Of a stretch of 61,225 nucleotides of DNA, positions 8,447 to 17,100 are shown piece after piece. How positions within the stretch are numbered: position 1 is the stretch's first letter; every line of letters starts with the position of its first letter. The stretch comes from an uncultured Eubacteriales bacterium (GTDB lineage Bacteria > Bacillota > Clostridia > Oscillospirales > Acutalibacteraceae), in NCBI GenBank assembly GCA_900316455.1, contig ONCX01000003.1, forward strand, positions 1-61,225, in the 5' to 3' direction. A program made the translations under genes and the position numbers. Under the pieces are notes generated by a model. The model searched no databases. It had not been told where the DNA came from and worked only from the letters and a program-made list of their open reading frames with translations.

Positions 8447-8475
8447 ATTATAATACTATTTCATCTTCATTGGAA
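8447..8475 (-). promoter_or_regulatory. Likely promoter of the lepB operon
   Basis: Minus strand: perfect TATAAT (8452-8447) with a weak TTCCAA at 17-base spacing (8475-8470). Start near 8440, about 30 bases before the lepB ATG. Confidence 0.5.
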
Positions 8476-8553
8476 GATAATTTAAAAAAAAAAATAAAAT
8501 TTTTAAGCGGCAGCGGTAAGCCGCATGTGGAGAGATAACGTCGGCAGGTTCAA

Positions 8554-8595
8554 AGGAAAAGGGATACCGTCCACATAAAAACAGTATCCCTTTCC
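8554..8595 (-). terminator. Terminator of rplS
   Basis: Minus strand GGAAAGGGATAC pairs with GTATCCCTTTTCC, then TTTG. It lies about 50 bases past the rplS stop and separates rplS from the lepB operon. Confidence 0.75.
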
Positions 8596-8644
8596 ATTGA
8601 AGCCTTTATGATGTACAGGCGAAGTAAATATATCCTGAGCGGAA

Positions 8645-9001
8645 TTACTTCTTGATAAGCTCCTTGACCTTGGCAGCCTTGCCAACGCGATCGCGCAGAT
8701 AATAGAGCTTGCTTCTTCTGATCTTACCGTGACGAACTACCTCGATATGATCCACAGCGGGAGCGTTCACGGGGAATACTCTCTCCACACCCACGCCATA
8801 GGATACGCGGCGGACGGTGAATGTCTCGGAAACGCCGCTGCCTCTGCGTGCAATAACCGTACCCTCGAACATCTGGATTCTTTCCTTTTCGCCCTCTCGG
8901 ATTCTGACGAACACCTTAATGGTATCGCCGATCTCAAATTTGATAGGCTCTGCTCTCATGCTGTCTGCTGCGATGGACTTCAATGCTTCTGCTGCATTCA
9001 T
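8645..9001 (-). CDS. rplS: 50S ribosomal protein L19
   Basis: L19 sits at the 30S-50S interface. The 118-residue protein carries [19 protein letters not shown], the '[16 protein letters not shown]' block, [16 protein letters not shown] and a basic end, all standard for L19. The ATG at 9001 has AGGAGG upstream. The frame is open to 9118, but that stretch is the 5' leader and is rejected as coding. It is preceded by an unusually long leader and its own promoter, consistent with autogenous control. Confidence 0.97.
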   Translation of the reverse strand: MNAAEALKSIAADSMRAEPIKFEIGDTIKVFVRIREGEKERIQMFEGTVIARRGSGVSETFTVRRVSYGVGVERVFPVNAPAVDHIEVVRHGKIRRSKLYYLRDRVGKAAKVKELIKK

Positions 9002-9203
9002 AAAAAAACCTCCTGAAAAATTCAGATATTCATACGACGCACAAATGCGGCGTCCAGAGGAATACCCGCTTTGATAAATGCGCGTTGCGGCAAGAAAAAC
9101 CGCCCTGCGCTCTGACAAATCCCCTGACTCGCACCGAAGAAGAACGCTGTGAGTCGGAAAAACCGATCATTTTCCACTGATTGAATGAATTGCGACCGAT
9201 AAC
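9002..9203 (-). promoter_or_regulatory. Long 5' leader of rplS, candidate ribosomal-protein leader RNA
   Basis: About 200 bases separate the predicted start from the rplS ATG. On the minus strand several stems can form: GACTC...GAGTC, a GCGC-rich hairpin with a GGCGGTTTTTCTTGCCGC core, and GGACGC...GCGTCG. Firmicutes rplS genes often carry an L19-binding leader; I cannot confirm that this one matches that consensus. Confidence 0.45.
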
Positions 9204-9209
9204 TCAATT

Positions 9210-9238
9210 ATTTTAACACACATAAAAAAAAAATGCAA
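9210..9238 (-). promoter_or_regulatory. Promoter of rplS
   Basis: Minus strand: TTGCAT (9238-9233), 17 bases rich in T, TAAAAT (9215-9210). Confidence 0.65.
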
Positions 9239-9308
9239 CACTTTTTTTAATTTTTTTATCATGCCGGTTAATCTGATAAAAGAATAAATGTAAAATTTCT
9301 TTGGAATG

Positions 9309-9337
9309 TTTACAAGGGGAAAAAAATATGATATCAT
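9309..9337 (+). promoter_or_regulatory. Promoter of the peptidoglycan-binding protein gene
   Basis: TTTACA (9309-9314), 17 bases, TATCAT (9332-9337), about 30 bases before the ATG at 9369. Confidence 0.55.
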
Positions 9338-9368
9338 TAATACATAATTCATAATGCGAGGTTTAAAA

Positions 9369-10280
9369 ATGTCAAACATAACTGATAATTCAAGCCAAAA
9401 TAATTCCTCAGGAGCCAAGTCATTCAGCCGTAATATTGACGCGACAAATCTGCACGCGGATCAATTCATGTCCGATGATCTCAATTTAGGCGGCGGCACG
9501 GACAGCAATTGGGACGAAATGCTGAATGAATTCAACCGTATTGAAAGCGAAGCTCAATTTTTTTCTGACAATACAGGCAGCAGAGACAACAATTCAGTTA
9601 ACGCATATTATAATGAAAGCGAAGCCAGCGGTTTTGTACCGGCAACAACTGAATACAACGACAGCTTTGACGACGGCTTCAACGACAGCTTCAACGACGG
9701 CTTTGACGATGATCTGGAAGAGAATATTTATCCCACGGAAAATCGCAATAATGAGGAGAATGCAAAAAGAGCGGCGCAGCAGGAAAAGCGACCCGTAAAA
9801 GCTTCAAATGAAAAAAACATATCCGGAAGACTGCTCGCATTGCTTGCGGCTGTTATTTTCGGGTTCGGGGTGTTTTTAATCATAAGGTTAGGCGATTACG
9901 CCACGGAAATTCAGCCTGTTTCCGAATCCGAAATACAAAACAAGGTTTCGGATTCCGACAAAGCGGAGAGCAGCAGTTCCGAGCCGGATATTGTTTCTTC
10001 CGCTGAAACTGTCTCCGAAGAAGAAACGGTGGAGTCGGTAACGGAAAGCAATTACAAACAGCTGAATTACGGCGAGAGAAGTGACGAAGTACTTAAAATG
10101 CAAAAAAGGCTGTGCGAGCTTGGATACATCACAGAGGCAAGCTGCACAGGATATTACGGAAAATTCACCCGCACCAAAATAAGAGAATTCCAGCAAGCCG
10201 CGGGACTCAACGTCACTGGAACAGCCGATCCGGCGACGCTCGCAAAGCTTTATTCAAACGACGCGCCAAAAGCCAACTGA
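9369..10280 (+). CDS. Membrane-anchored protein with C-terminal peptidoglycan-binding domain
   Basis: The 303-residue protein has no N-terminal signal. A long acidic, Asn/Ser-rich cytoplasmic region (about 1-150) contains a tandem FxDGFND/FNDSF repeat (about 98-113). A single membrane segment (about 160-180, LLALLAAVIFGFGVFLI) follows, then a Ser/Glu-rich linker outside the cell. A PG_binding_1 domain (about 230-300) ends the protein, with GERSDEVLKMQKRL and the 'FQQAAGLNVTGTAD' signature. The domain should tether the protein to cortex or cell-wall peptidoglycan. The ATG at 9369 has GAGG at 7 bases; the upstream ATG at 9354 has none. It is monocistronic. Role unknown; a link between envelope and cytoplasm is inference. 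Confidence 0.85.
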   Translation: MSNITDNSSQNNSSGAKSFSRNIDATNLHADQFMSDDLNLGGGTDSNWDEMLNEFNRIESEAQFFSDNTGSRDNNSVNAYYNESEASGFVPATTEYNDSFDDGFNDSFNDGFDDDLEENIYPTENRNNEENAKRAAQQEKRPVKASNEKNISGRLLALLAAVIFGFGVFLIIRLGDYATEIQPVSESEIQNKVSDSDKAESSSSEPDIVSSAETVSEEETVESVTESNYKQLNYGERSDEVLKMQKRLCELGYITEASCTGYYGKFTRTKIREFQQAAGLNVTGTADPATLAKLYSNDAPKAN

Positions 10281-10301
10281 TATTATATATGATTTATTTG
10301 C

Positions 10302-10347
10302 AACACTGTGTATGAAATCGACACATTCATACACGGTGTTTTTTTGC
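10302..10347 (+). terminator. Terminator of the peptidoglycan-binding protein gene
   Basis: AACACTGTGTATGAA pairs with TTCATACACGGTGTT and is followed by seven T residues. Confidence 0.85.
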
Positions 10348-10425
10348 ACATTTTTCATGAACCCGCGTATTATAAAATTGAAAATAAGTATTTTCAAAAT
10401 TCTGTTATCACGGAGCTGATGCATA

Positions 10426-12255
10426 ATGTGCGCAATAGCGGGAGAGATAAGACCAAACGGAGGAATAACCGGCGACAGAGCCCATGAAGTTCAGGCGGTG
10501 TTAAAAAGACGTGGTCCCGACCAGAACGGCATATATCTGAGCGACAGAGCGGTACTGATACATACGCGGCTGTGCGTAGTTGACATTGAAAACGGCAGAC
10601 AGCCAATGAGCTGTATGTATGACGGGAAAAGATATGTCATCGTTTACAACGGCGAGCTTTACAACACCACTGAAATCCGCAGCGAGCTTATAGAAAGGGG
10701 CTGTGAATTCAGGGGACATTCCGACACAGAGGTGGTTCTGAACGCGTTTGCGGTATACGGCTCGGAATGCGTGTGCAGATTCAACGGGATATTCGCGTTT
10801 GCCATATGGGACGAAAAGGCAGGCAGGCTTTTCATTGCACGCGACAGGATAGGGGTAAAGCCGTTTTTCTACACAGTTTCGGACGGAAGCTTTATTTTCG
10901 CCTCCGAAATTAAGGGAATACTCGCCGCGACAGGTAAACAGCCGGAAATAGACGCTCAGGGCGTTATGGAAATAATGCTGACCGGACCCGGCAGAACCCC
11001 CGGATACGGCGTATTCAGAGGAATAGACGAATTAAAGCCAGCACATTGCGGATTCTATGACGAAAGCGGACTCCGCCTGCATGAATACTGGAAGCTTGAG
11101 GACAGAGAGCATACCGAAAACTTCGGGCAGACAGTCGAGCACGTGAGATTCCTTGTAACGGACGCAATCAGAAGGCAGCTCATATCCGATGTACCTATAG
11201 GAACATTTCTTTCGGGGGGGCTTGATTCAAGTATAATATCGTCGGTTGCCTCGCGTGAAATGGAGGAAAGAGGCGAAAAGCTGAAGACATTCACCGTAAG
11301 CTATAAAAACAACGACAGATACTTTAAGACGTCAAAATTCCAGCCGAACAGCGACAGCGACTTTATAGGGCAGATGGTGGAATATTTAGGCTGTGAAAGC
11401 CACATTGTAGAGATCGACACGCCAGAGCTTGTCAGCGCGCTTTTCAACGCGGTAGAAGCGCGAGATCTTCCTGGCATGGCGGACGTTGACTCCTCTCTGC
11501 TGCTTTTCTGTCGGGAAATCAAGAAGCAAGTCACCGTCGCGCTTTCAGGCGAATGTGCCGATGAGATATTCGGGGGCTATCCATGGTACCGCGACCCGAC
11601 AGTACGCGGTGTAAAAGGCTTTCCATGGGCACAGTCAACCGCGTATCGAGCGGAATTCATTCGACGTGAATTCACCACCGAAATCGACCCGAATGAATAC
11701 ATTCAGGAAAAATATAAAGAAACGGTGCGTCAGACGTCAAAATTAAACAACCTCTCCCCTCTCGAATCCCGCATGAAAGAAATGGTAAATCTCAATCATC
11801 ACTGGTTCATGCAGACCCTGCTCGACCGCAAGGATCGCATGAGTATGTACAACGGACTTGAGGTGCGCGTGCCTTTCTGCGACTGGCGCATAGCGGAATA
11901 TCTTTACTCGGTTCCGTGGGAATTCAAGGATTACCGTTCCTATGAAAAGGGATTGCTGCGTGAGGCTATGAAGGATTATCTACCTGACAAAATACTCTGG
12001 CGCAAGAAAAGTCCGTATCCTAAAACCCACAACCCTTCTTATCTCGCCGCCGTCACCAGACTGCTCGATGAGATGATCTGGGATTCTTCCGCCCCGATTT
12101 GGCAGATTGTCCGACGCGACAAGGCTGCCGGACTTATCAATGCTCCGAATATCTCCCAGCCGTGGTACGGTCAGCTCATGACTACTCCACAGACAATAGC
12201 CTACCTTTTACAGGTCAACTATTGGCTGAAAAAATACAGAATCAGAATCGTGTGA
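10426..12255 (+). CDS. asnB: Asparagine synthase (glutamine-hydrolysing)
   Basis: AsnB transfers ammonia from glutamine to an aspartyl-adenylate. The 609-residue protein begins MCAIAG, with Cys2 exposed as the N-terminal glutaminase nucleophile after Met removal. The class-II amidotransferase domain (about 1-200: RGPDQNG, YNGELYN) is followed by the ATP-pyrophosphatase synthetase domain with SGGLDSS (about 265-271) and LSGECADEIFGGYPWY. The acceptor-binding region RVPFCDW is present. It is monocistronic, with GGAG ten bases upstream and a strong terminator behind. The family also includes enzymes that amidate cell-wall or secondary products, but this domain order suits asparagine synthesis. 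Confidence 0.93.
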   Translation: MCAIAGEIRPNGGITGDRAHEVQAVLKRRGPDQNGIYLSDRAVLIHTRLCVVDIENGRQPMSCMYDGKRYVIVYNGELYNTTEIRSELIERGCEFRGHSDTEVVLNAFAVYGSECVCRFNGIFAFAIWDEKAGRLFIARDRIGVKPFFYTVSDGSFIFASEIKGILAATGKQPEIDAQGVMEIMLTGPGRTPGYGVFRGIDELKPAHCGFYDESGLRLHEYWKLEDREHTENFGQTVEHVRFLVTDAIRRQLISDVPIGTFLSGGLDSSIISSVASREMEERGEKLKTFTVSYKNNDRYFKTSKFQPNSDSDFIGQMVEYLGCESHIVEIDTPELVSALFNAVEARDLPGMADVDSSLLLFCREIKKQVTVALSGECADEIFGGYPWYRDPTVRGVKGFPWAQSTAYRAEFIRREFTTEIDPNEYIQEKYKETVRQTSKLNNLSPLESRMKEMVNLNHHWFMQTLLDRKDRMSMYNGLEVRVPFCDWRIAEYLYSVPWEFKDYRSYEKGLLREAMKDYLPDKILWRKKSPYPKTHNPSYLAAVTRLLDEMIWDSSAPIWQIVRRDKAAGLINAPNISQPWYGQLMTTPQTIAYLLQVNYWLKKYRIRIV

Positions 12256-12263
12256 TCATTCAA

Positions 12264-12309
12264 AAACGCCCGCCGACTTCAATTGTGAAGCCGATGGGCG
12301 TTTCTTTAT
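12264..12309. terminator. Terminator between asnB and the hydrogenase operon
   Basis: AAACGCCC...CG..TTC pairs with GAA..CG...GGGCGTTT and is followed by CTTTATTT. The A-run on the other side means it may also terminate hydA transcripts from the minus strand. Confidence 0.8.
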
Positions 12310-12358
12310 TTAATTATTCAACCTCTTACAACAAGCTGAAAGCCTGTCGTAATATAGA

Positions 12359-14056
12359 TTAATACTTCTCGCGCTTTACATAAGAGGTGTGCAGACATTC
12401 ATGAGCCTTGTGTGAACCCGGCTTGCCGTAGAATTCATCGTATACCTTCTGGATAGAGGGATTCTGATGTGACTTTCTGATCGGCATTGCCTTGTCAGCC
12501 TCATAGATGGCCTTGCTGCGCAGTCCCTTGACGTCCACGAAATTACGGACGGAAGCAGGCTGAATGGGCTGTCCGCCGCCGTTGATGCAGCCGCCCGGAC
12601 AGCACATCACTTCGATGAAGTGATAGTTCTTCTCGCCGGCTCTTACAGCGTCAAGCAGCTTGGCAACATTGGAAAGACCGGAGGTGACGGCAACGTTAAC
12701 GTCCATGCCGCCTACATGGTAGGTGGCTTCCTTTACGTCAGCCATGCCTCTGACCTCGTGATAATCCACGCTCGGCAGATCCTTGCCTTCCAGCCAGTCG
12801 GCAGCGGTTCTGAGAGCCGCTTCCATAACGCCGCCGGACGAACCGAATATTACAGCCGCGCCGGTGGAATCGCCCAGAATGGAGTCAAACGGCTCGTCAG
12901 GCAGGAGATTGAAGTTTATGCCTGCGCGCTCGATCATTCTGGCAAGCTCGCGTGTGGTAAGCGCGATATCCACATCCGGAACGCCCGCTGCGCTCTGATT
13001 GTCTCTGCCTACCTCGAATTTCTTCGCGGTGCAGGGCATGACGGAAACGCATACGATGTCCTTGGGATCTATGCCGTTCTTCTGGGCGTAATAGGTCTTG
13101 ATGGTAGCGCCTTCCATCTGCTGCGGGCTCTTGCAGGTGGAGAGGTTGGGAATGAAGTCGGGATAATATGTCTCGCAGAACTTGACCCCGTTCTTTACGC
13201 GCTCAACAAATTCGTTGGCTTCCTCCATGATGGTGAGGTCGGCGCCGAAGTCGGTGTCGAATACCTTATCGAAGCCCAGTCTGCGGAGCGCCGCAGCCAT
13301 CTTGCCCTCAACGTTGGAGCCTATCGGCATGCCGAAGCACTCGCCGAGGGTAACTCTGACGGAAGGAGCGGTGTGAACAACAACGTGCTTCTTGGGATCC
13401 GCAATAGCCGCGAATACATCGTCGATCTGATCCTTCTCGGTGAGAGCGCCGGTCGGACATGCGACGATACACTGTCCGCAGGAAATGCAGGGAACGTCGG
13501 CGAGCTTCTTCTCGAACGCGCAGCCGATGTTGGTGTCGAAGCCTCTGGCGTTAGCTCCGATGACATTGACAAACTGCTCGCGGCAGGCTGCCACGCAGCG
13601 ACGGCAGAGTATGCACTTCTTGTTGTTTCTCACAAGATGCGCGGCGGAATCGTCGATCTCGGAAGGAGTCATAGCTCCGTCATACTTGTTCTCGTCCACG
13701 CCGTACTCATTGCAGAGCTTCTGAAGCTCGCAGTTGCCGCTTCTGACGCAGGAGAGACACTTCTTGTCGTGATTGGAGAGAATGAGTTCCAGCGTTGTCT
13801 TTCTGCTGTTGCGGACAGCGGGAGTATTGGTAAATACCTCCATGCCCTCGTTTACGGGATAAACGCATGCCGCGACAAGCGAACGCGCACCCTTGACTTC
13901 TACAACGCAGATACGGCAGGCGCCGATCTCATTGATTTTTCTGAGATAGCAAAGTGTGGGAATTTCAATTCCGGCGTAGCGTGCTGCATCGAGAATTGTT
14001 GAACCCTGCGGGACGGAAACCGCCACGCCGTTAATTTTAATATTGACCATATCCAT
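12359..14056 (-). CDS. hydA: [FeFe]-hydrogenase catalytic subunit, L1 H-cluster motif missing
   Basis: The 565-residue protein has the domain order of NAD-linked electron-bifurcating [FeFe]-hydrogenases. It carries an N-terminal [2Fe-2S] domain (GACRICVVEV), the His/Cys [4Fe-4S] site (HDKKCLSCVRSGNC), two [4Fe-4S] ferredoxin motifs (CILCRRCVAAC, CISCGQCIVACP) and the H domain. L2 (MPCTAKKFE) and L3 (MCCPGGCINGGGQP) are intact. The L1 motif, normally TSCxPxW between 'ERVKNG' and 'VKFCE', is absent: NG is joined directly to VKFCE near residue 289, an in-frame loss of about 13 residues. L1 supplies one cysteine to the H-cluster cubane and the proton-relay cysteine, so a normal H-cluster is not expected. 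A second change, QQMEG for QQMFG, follows. The hydCB partners are intact. Confidence 0.93.
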   Translation of the reverse strand: MDMVNIKINGVAVSVPQGSTILDAARYAGIEIPTLCYLRKINEIGACRICVVEVKGARSLVAACVYPVNEGMEVFTNTPAVRNSRKTTLELILSNHDKKCLSCVRSGNCELQKLCNEYGVDENKYDGAMTPSEIDDSAAHLVRNNKKCILCRRCVAACREQFVNVIGANARGFDTNIGCAFEKKLADVPCISCGQCIVACPTGALTEKDQIDDVFAAIADPKKHVVVHTAPSVRVTLGECFGMPIGSNVEGKMAAALRRLGFDKVFDTDFGADLTIMEEANEFVERVKNGVKFCETYYPDFIPNLSTCKSPQQMEGATIKTYYAQKNGIDPKDIVCVSVMPCTAKKFEVGRDNQSAAGVPDVDIALTTRELARMIERAGINFNLLPDEPFDSILGDSTGAAVIFGSSGGVMEAALRTAADWLEGKDLPSVDYHEVRGMADVKEATYHVGGMDVNVAVTSGLSNVAKLLDAVRAGEKNYHFIEVMCCPGGCINGGGQPIQPASVRNFVDVKGLRSKAIYEADKAMPIRKSHQNPSIQKVYDEFYGKPGSHKAHECLHTSYVKREKY

Positions 14057-14074
14057 TTCAGCAACACTCCTTTC

Positions 14075-15976
14075 TTACTGCTTTGAAATTGCGCCGAATT
14101 TACAGGTTGCCATGCATGCGCCGCACTTGATGCACTTGGTCTGATCTATTACGTGCGGCTGCTTGACAGCACCGGAAATGGCTCCGACAGGACACTTTCT
14201 GGCGCAGGCTGTGCAGCCCTTGCACTTGTCCGCGTCGATGGTGTACTGGAGCAGGTTCTTGCACACGCCTGCGGGACACTTCTTATCGACGACGTGAGCG
14301 ATATATTCATCGCGGAAATAGCGGAGTGTGGAGAGTATCGGGTTGGGAGCCGTCTGACCCAGACCGCAGAGGGAATTCGCCTTGATATAGTAACAGAGGG
14401 ATTCGAGCTTGTCGAGATCCTCCATTGTTCCGTTGCCGGAGGTGATCTTCTCGAGTATTTCAAGAAGTCTGCGCGTGCCTATACGGCAGGGAGTACACTT
14501 GCCGCAGGACTCGTCAACCGTGAATTCGAGGAAGAACTTGGCGATATCAACCATACAGCTGTCCTCGTCCATGACGATAAGACCGCCGGAACCGACCATT
14601 GCGCCGATTGCAAGCAGGTTGTCATAATCCAGCGGTACGTCAAAATGCTCCGCCGGAACGCAGCCGCCGGAAGGACCGCCCATCTGCGCTGCCTTGAACT
14701 TCTTGCCGTTCGGAATGCCGCCGCCGATTTCCTCGACGACTTCGCGGAGAGTTGTGCCCATCGGGATTTCAAGCAGACCTGTGTGCTTGATCTTGCCGCC
14801 GAGAGCAAAGACCTTGGTTCCCTTTGCCTTCTCGGTTCCCATGGAAGCGAACCACTCTGCGCCGTTGAGTATGATGCGCGGAATGTTGGCGTATGATTCA
14901 ACGTTGTTAAGGATAGTGGGCTTGCCGAACAGTCCCTTGACTGCCGGGAACGGAGGACGCGGACGCGGCTCGCCGCGGTTGCCTTCGATAGACGTCATAA
15001 GAGCTGTCTCTTCGCCGCATACGAACGCGCCGGCGCCGAGTCTGATGTCGAGATCAAACTTGAAGCCTGTGCCGAAGATATTGTCGCCGAGCAGACCGGC
15101 TTCACGAGCTTGTTTGATTGCGATGGAAAGACGCTTTACCGCAATCGGATACTCAGCGCGGACGTAAACGTAGCCCTGGGTCGCGCCGATCGCGTAACCG
15201 GCAATAGCCATTGCCTCGATTACAACATGCGGGTCACCCTCGAGAACGGAACGATCCATGAACGCGCCCGGGTCGCCTTCGTCGGCGTTGCAGCAGACGT
15301 ACTTCTGGTCAGCCTGATTCGCCGCCGCGAACTTCCATTTGAGACCGGTGGGGAATCCGCCGCCGCCTCTGCCGCGCAGTCCGGAATCGGTGACGCACTT
15401 GATAACGTCGTCGCGGGACATCTCGGTAAGCACCTTGTTGAGAGCCTTGTAGCCGTCAACCGCTATGTATTCCCTTATCTCCTCCGGATTGATAACGCCG
15501 CAGTTACGCAGCGCAACGCGCTTCTGCTTTGCGTAGAATGTCGTTTCGCTGAGGCTCTTGATTCTGTCGCCTTCTACTGTCTCATCATAGAGCAGCTCCT
15601 TGACGACCTTGCCGCCCTTGAGGTGTTCCTCAACTATGCGGGGAATATCCTCAACCTTAACGCGGGAATAGAATGAACCTTCCGGATATACGATCATGAT
15701 CGGACCCAGCGCGCAGAGACCAAAGCAGCCTGTGCGTACTACGTTGATTTCCTTATCAAGACCTGCCTTGGCAAGCTCTTCCCTCATCTTGGCGATGAGC
15801 TTTTCACTGTCGGAAGAGGTACAGCCTGTACCGCCGCAGATAAGGACGTTCTTGCGGAAGGTCTGACCCTCGTATTTCTTAGCCTCTTCTGCCGATTCAC
15901 GCATAGCCACATGAACGTATTCACGGGCTTTGACTGCCTGCAGATCGGCGAAAGACTTAATTTGCAAAGTTTCCAT
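14075..15976 (-). CDS. hydB: Hydrogenase NADH-binding subunit, NuoF-like
   Basis: The 633-residue protein is the FMN/NAD(H)-binding diaphorase subunit of the HydABC/Hnd complex. In order: an N-terminal thioredoxin-like [2Fe-2S] domain (CGGTGCTSS about 48, TGCFGLCALGP about 85), the NuoF core with the FMN/NAD motif GRGGGGFPTGLKW, the 'CNADEGDPGAFMDRS' block, the SLBB region, the [4Fe-4S] motif SCGKCTPCR, and a C-terminal two-cluster ferredoxin (CKGCTACARKCP, CIKCGACMATC). All ligands look present. It lies between hydC and hydA with short gaps (56 and 18 bases). Partnership with hydA implies NADH/ferredoxin-linked H2 metabolism, though hydA is damaged here. The subunit could still serve another partner. 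Confidence 0.95.
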   Translation of the reverse strand: METLQIKSFADLQAVKAREYVHVAMRESAEEAKKYEGQTFRKNVLICGGTGCTSSDSEKLIAKMREELAKAGLDKEINVVRTGCFGLCALGPIMIVYPEGSFYSRVKVEDIPRIVEEHLKGGKVVKELLYDETVEGDRIKSLSETTFYAKQKRVALRNCGVINPEEIREYIAVDGYKALNKVLTEMSRDDVIKCVTDSGLRGRGGGGFPTGLKWKFAAANQADQKYVCCNADEGDPGAFMDRSVLEGDPHVVIEAMAIAGYAIGATQGYVYVRAEYPIAVKRLSIAIKQAREAGLLGDNIFGTGFKFDLDIRLGAGAFVCGEETALMTSIEGNRGEPRPRPPFPAVKGLFGKPTILNNVESYANIPRIILNGAEWFASMGTEKAKGTKVFALGGKIKHTGLLEIPMGTTLREVVEEIGGGIPNGKKFKAAQMGGPSGGCVPAEHFDVPLDYDNLLAIGAMVGSGGLIVMDEDSCMVDIAKFFLEFTVDESCGKCTPCRIGTRRLLEILEKITSGNGTMEDLDKLESLCYYIKANSLCGLGQTAPNPILSTLRYFRDEYIAHVVDKKCPAGVCKNLLQYTIDADKCKGCTACARKCPVGAISGAVKQPHVIDQTKCIKCGACMATCKFGAISKQ

Positions 15977-16032
15977 TTTTTACTATGGCACCTCCATATT
16001 GATTTCGCCCTGTGGGGCTTGATTTTTGTGGA

Positions 16033-16530
16033 TTACTGTCTGTACTTGGCTATGATATCGGGGATATCCTTGGGCAGCAGACGTCCGTATACATCGTCGT
16101 TGACGGTGAGAACCGGAGCCAGACCGCAGGCGCCTATGCAGCGGCAAGCCGTAAGTGAAAACTGTCCGTCCTGAGTGCATTCCTCTGGCTGGATTTTAAG
16201 CTCCTCGACCAGCTTGTCGAGCAGAGCGCCGGAACCCTTGACATAGCAAGCGGTGCCGAGACATACCGAAATGTTGTACTTGCCCTTGGGCGACAGCGCG
16301 AACTGAGAGTAGAAGGTGGACACACCGTAGACCTTTTCGAGAGAAACTCCGAGACCGTCCGCGATCATTACCTGAACCTCGATGGGCAGGTAACCGTAAA
16401 TGTCCTGAGCCTTCTGAAGCACGGGCATGACAGCGCCGGGCTGAGACTTGTGCTCGGCGATTACCGCGTCGAGCTTGCTCTTTTGTTCTGCAGTGCCCTT
16501 GAAAGGCAGCGTACTGATTCGCTTCTGCAT
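16033..16530 (-). CDS. hydC: Hydrogenase [2Fe-2S] subunit, NuoE-like
   Basis: The 165-residue protein belongs to the 24-kDa thioredoxin-like ferredoxin family. The four ligands are seen as SVCLGTACYVKG (C-x4-C) and CRCIGACGLAP. The upstream helical region includes QDIYGYLPIEVQ and VSTFYSQF, typical of the family. The start at 16530 has GGGAGG at good spacing; the frame is open to 16620 but without a ribosome site. It is the first gene of hydC-hydB-hydA, the standard order of electron-bifurcating hydrogenases. Confidence 0.95.
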   Translation of the reverse strand: MQKRISTLPFKGTAEQKSKLDAVIAEHKSQPGAVMPVLQKAQDIYGYLPIEVQVMIADGLGVSLEKVYGVSTFYSQFALSPKGKYNISVCLGTACYVKGSGALLDKLVEELKIQPEECTQDGQFSLTACRCIGACGLAPVLTVNDDVYGRLLPKDIPDIIAKYRQ

Positions 16531-16707
16531 GAAAATTTGCCTCCCTGCAACTAAATTATTTGCCATGACGCGGCGGGAAACCGCGGCGCGGCATTGTTTA
16601 AAAAATAACATTTTTTGCAAGAGCAGAGTCCCGCAGATGTATAATTGATATATCGCTGCTGCAATATATTGTTATACTCCCGTGGAATCGCACTCTTTAA
16701 CGTATAA

Positions 16708-16736
16708 ATTATAACATCTCAAACATGTTTTGTCTA
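16708..16736 (-). promoter_or_regulatory. Promoter of hydCBA
   Basis: Minus strand: TAGACA (16736-16731), 17 bases, TATAAT (16713-16708). The predicted leader of about 170 bases contains a GC-rich palindromic stretch (16566-16595). No clear Rex operator was seen. Confidence 0.75.
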
Positions 16737-17100
16737 CAGTTATTTTTTTCTTTTGGCATTATTTGCTAAAATTTACATATTAGTCAAATTCGCCACATAT
16801 TTCTTTGTATATTCAACAATTCTTAGATATTATACATAATCCTCTCACACTTGCGCTTCATTAAAAATGTGTCAAATTATACACTTATTTTTCTTTGGTG
16901 AATTTAACCAAAAAATGTCGAAAAGATTTTTTGAGAAAATTTGTCGGTTTAAAGCGATAGAGTTATATTGACCTCCGCAGTCGATAGCCCCCGCGTCGAT
17001 TTGAATTTTACAATCATCAAATTTACCCGCACCGCATATATTCTTTATCAAAAGCGGTCATCGGACTTTGAACGCCGCAATGTATACGGGGGAAACGTAA
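16737..17100. other. AT-rich divergent intergenic region
   Basis: It separates hydCBA from the SpoIVFA-like gene. It holds a perfect 0A box TGTCGAA (16916-16922) and a promoter at 16941-16969. No convincing coding frame was seen. Confidence 0.6.
16941..16969 (+). promoter_or_regulatory. Promoter of the SpoIVFA/B-like pair, with an upstream 0A box
   Basis: TTGTCG (16941-16946), 17 bases, TATATT (16964-16969). A TGTCGAA heptamer ends 18 bases before the -35 box, a plausible Spo0A-binding position. Whether the promoter uses SigA or a sporulation sigma factor is unclear. Confidence 0.45.

Noticed and set aside
8645-9118. 157-residue version of L19
   Set aside because: The added N-terminus translates the structured leader; L19 proteins begin at the ATG at 9001.
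12620-14002. Plus-strand open frame of 460 codons opposite hydA
   Set aside because: Shadow of hydA; the minus frame carries all cluster motifs.
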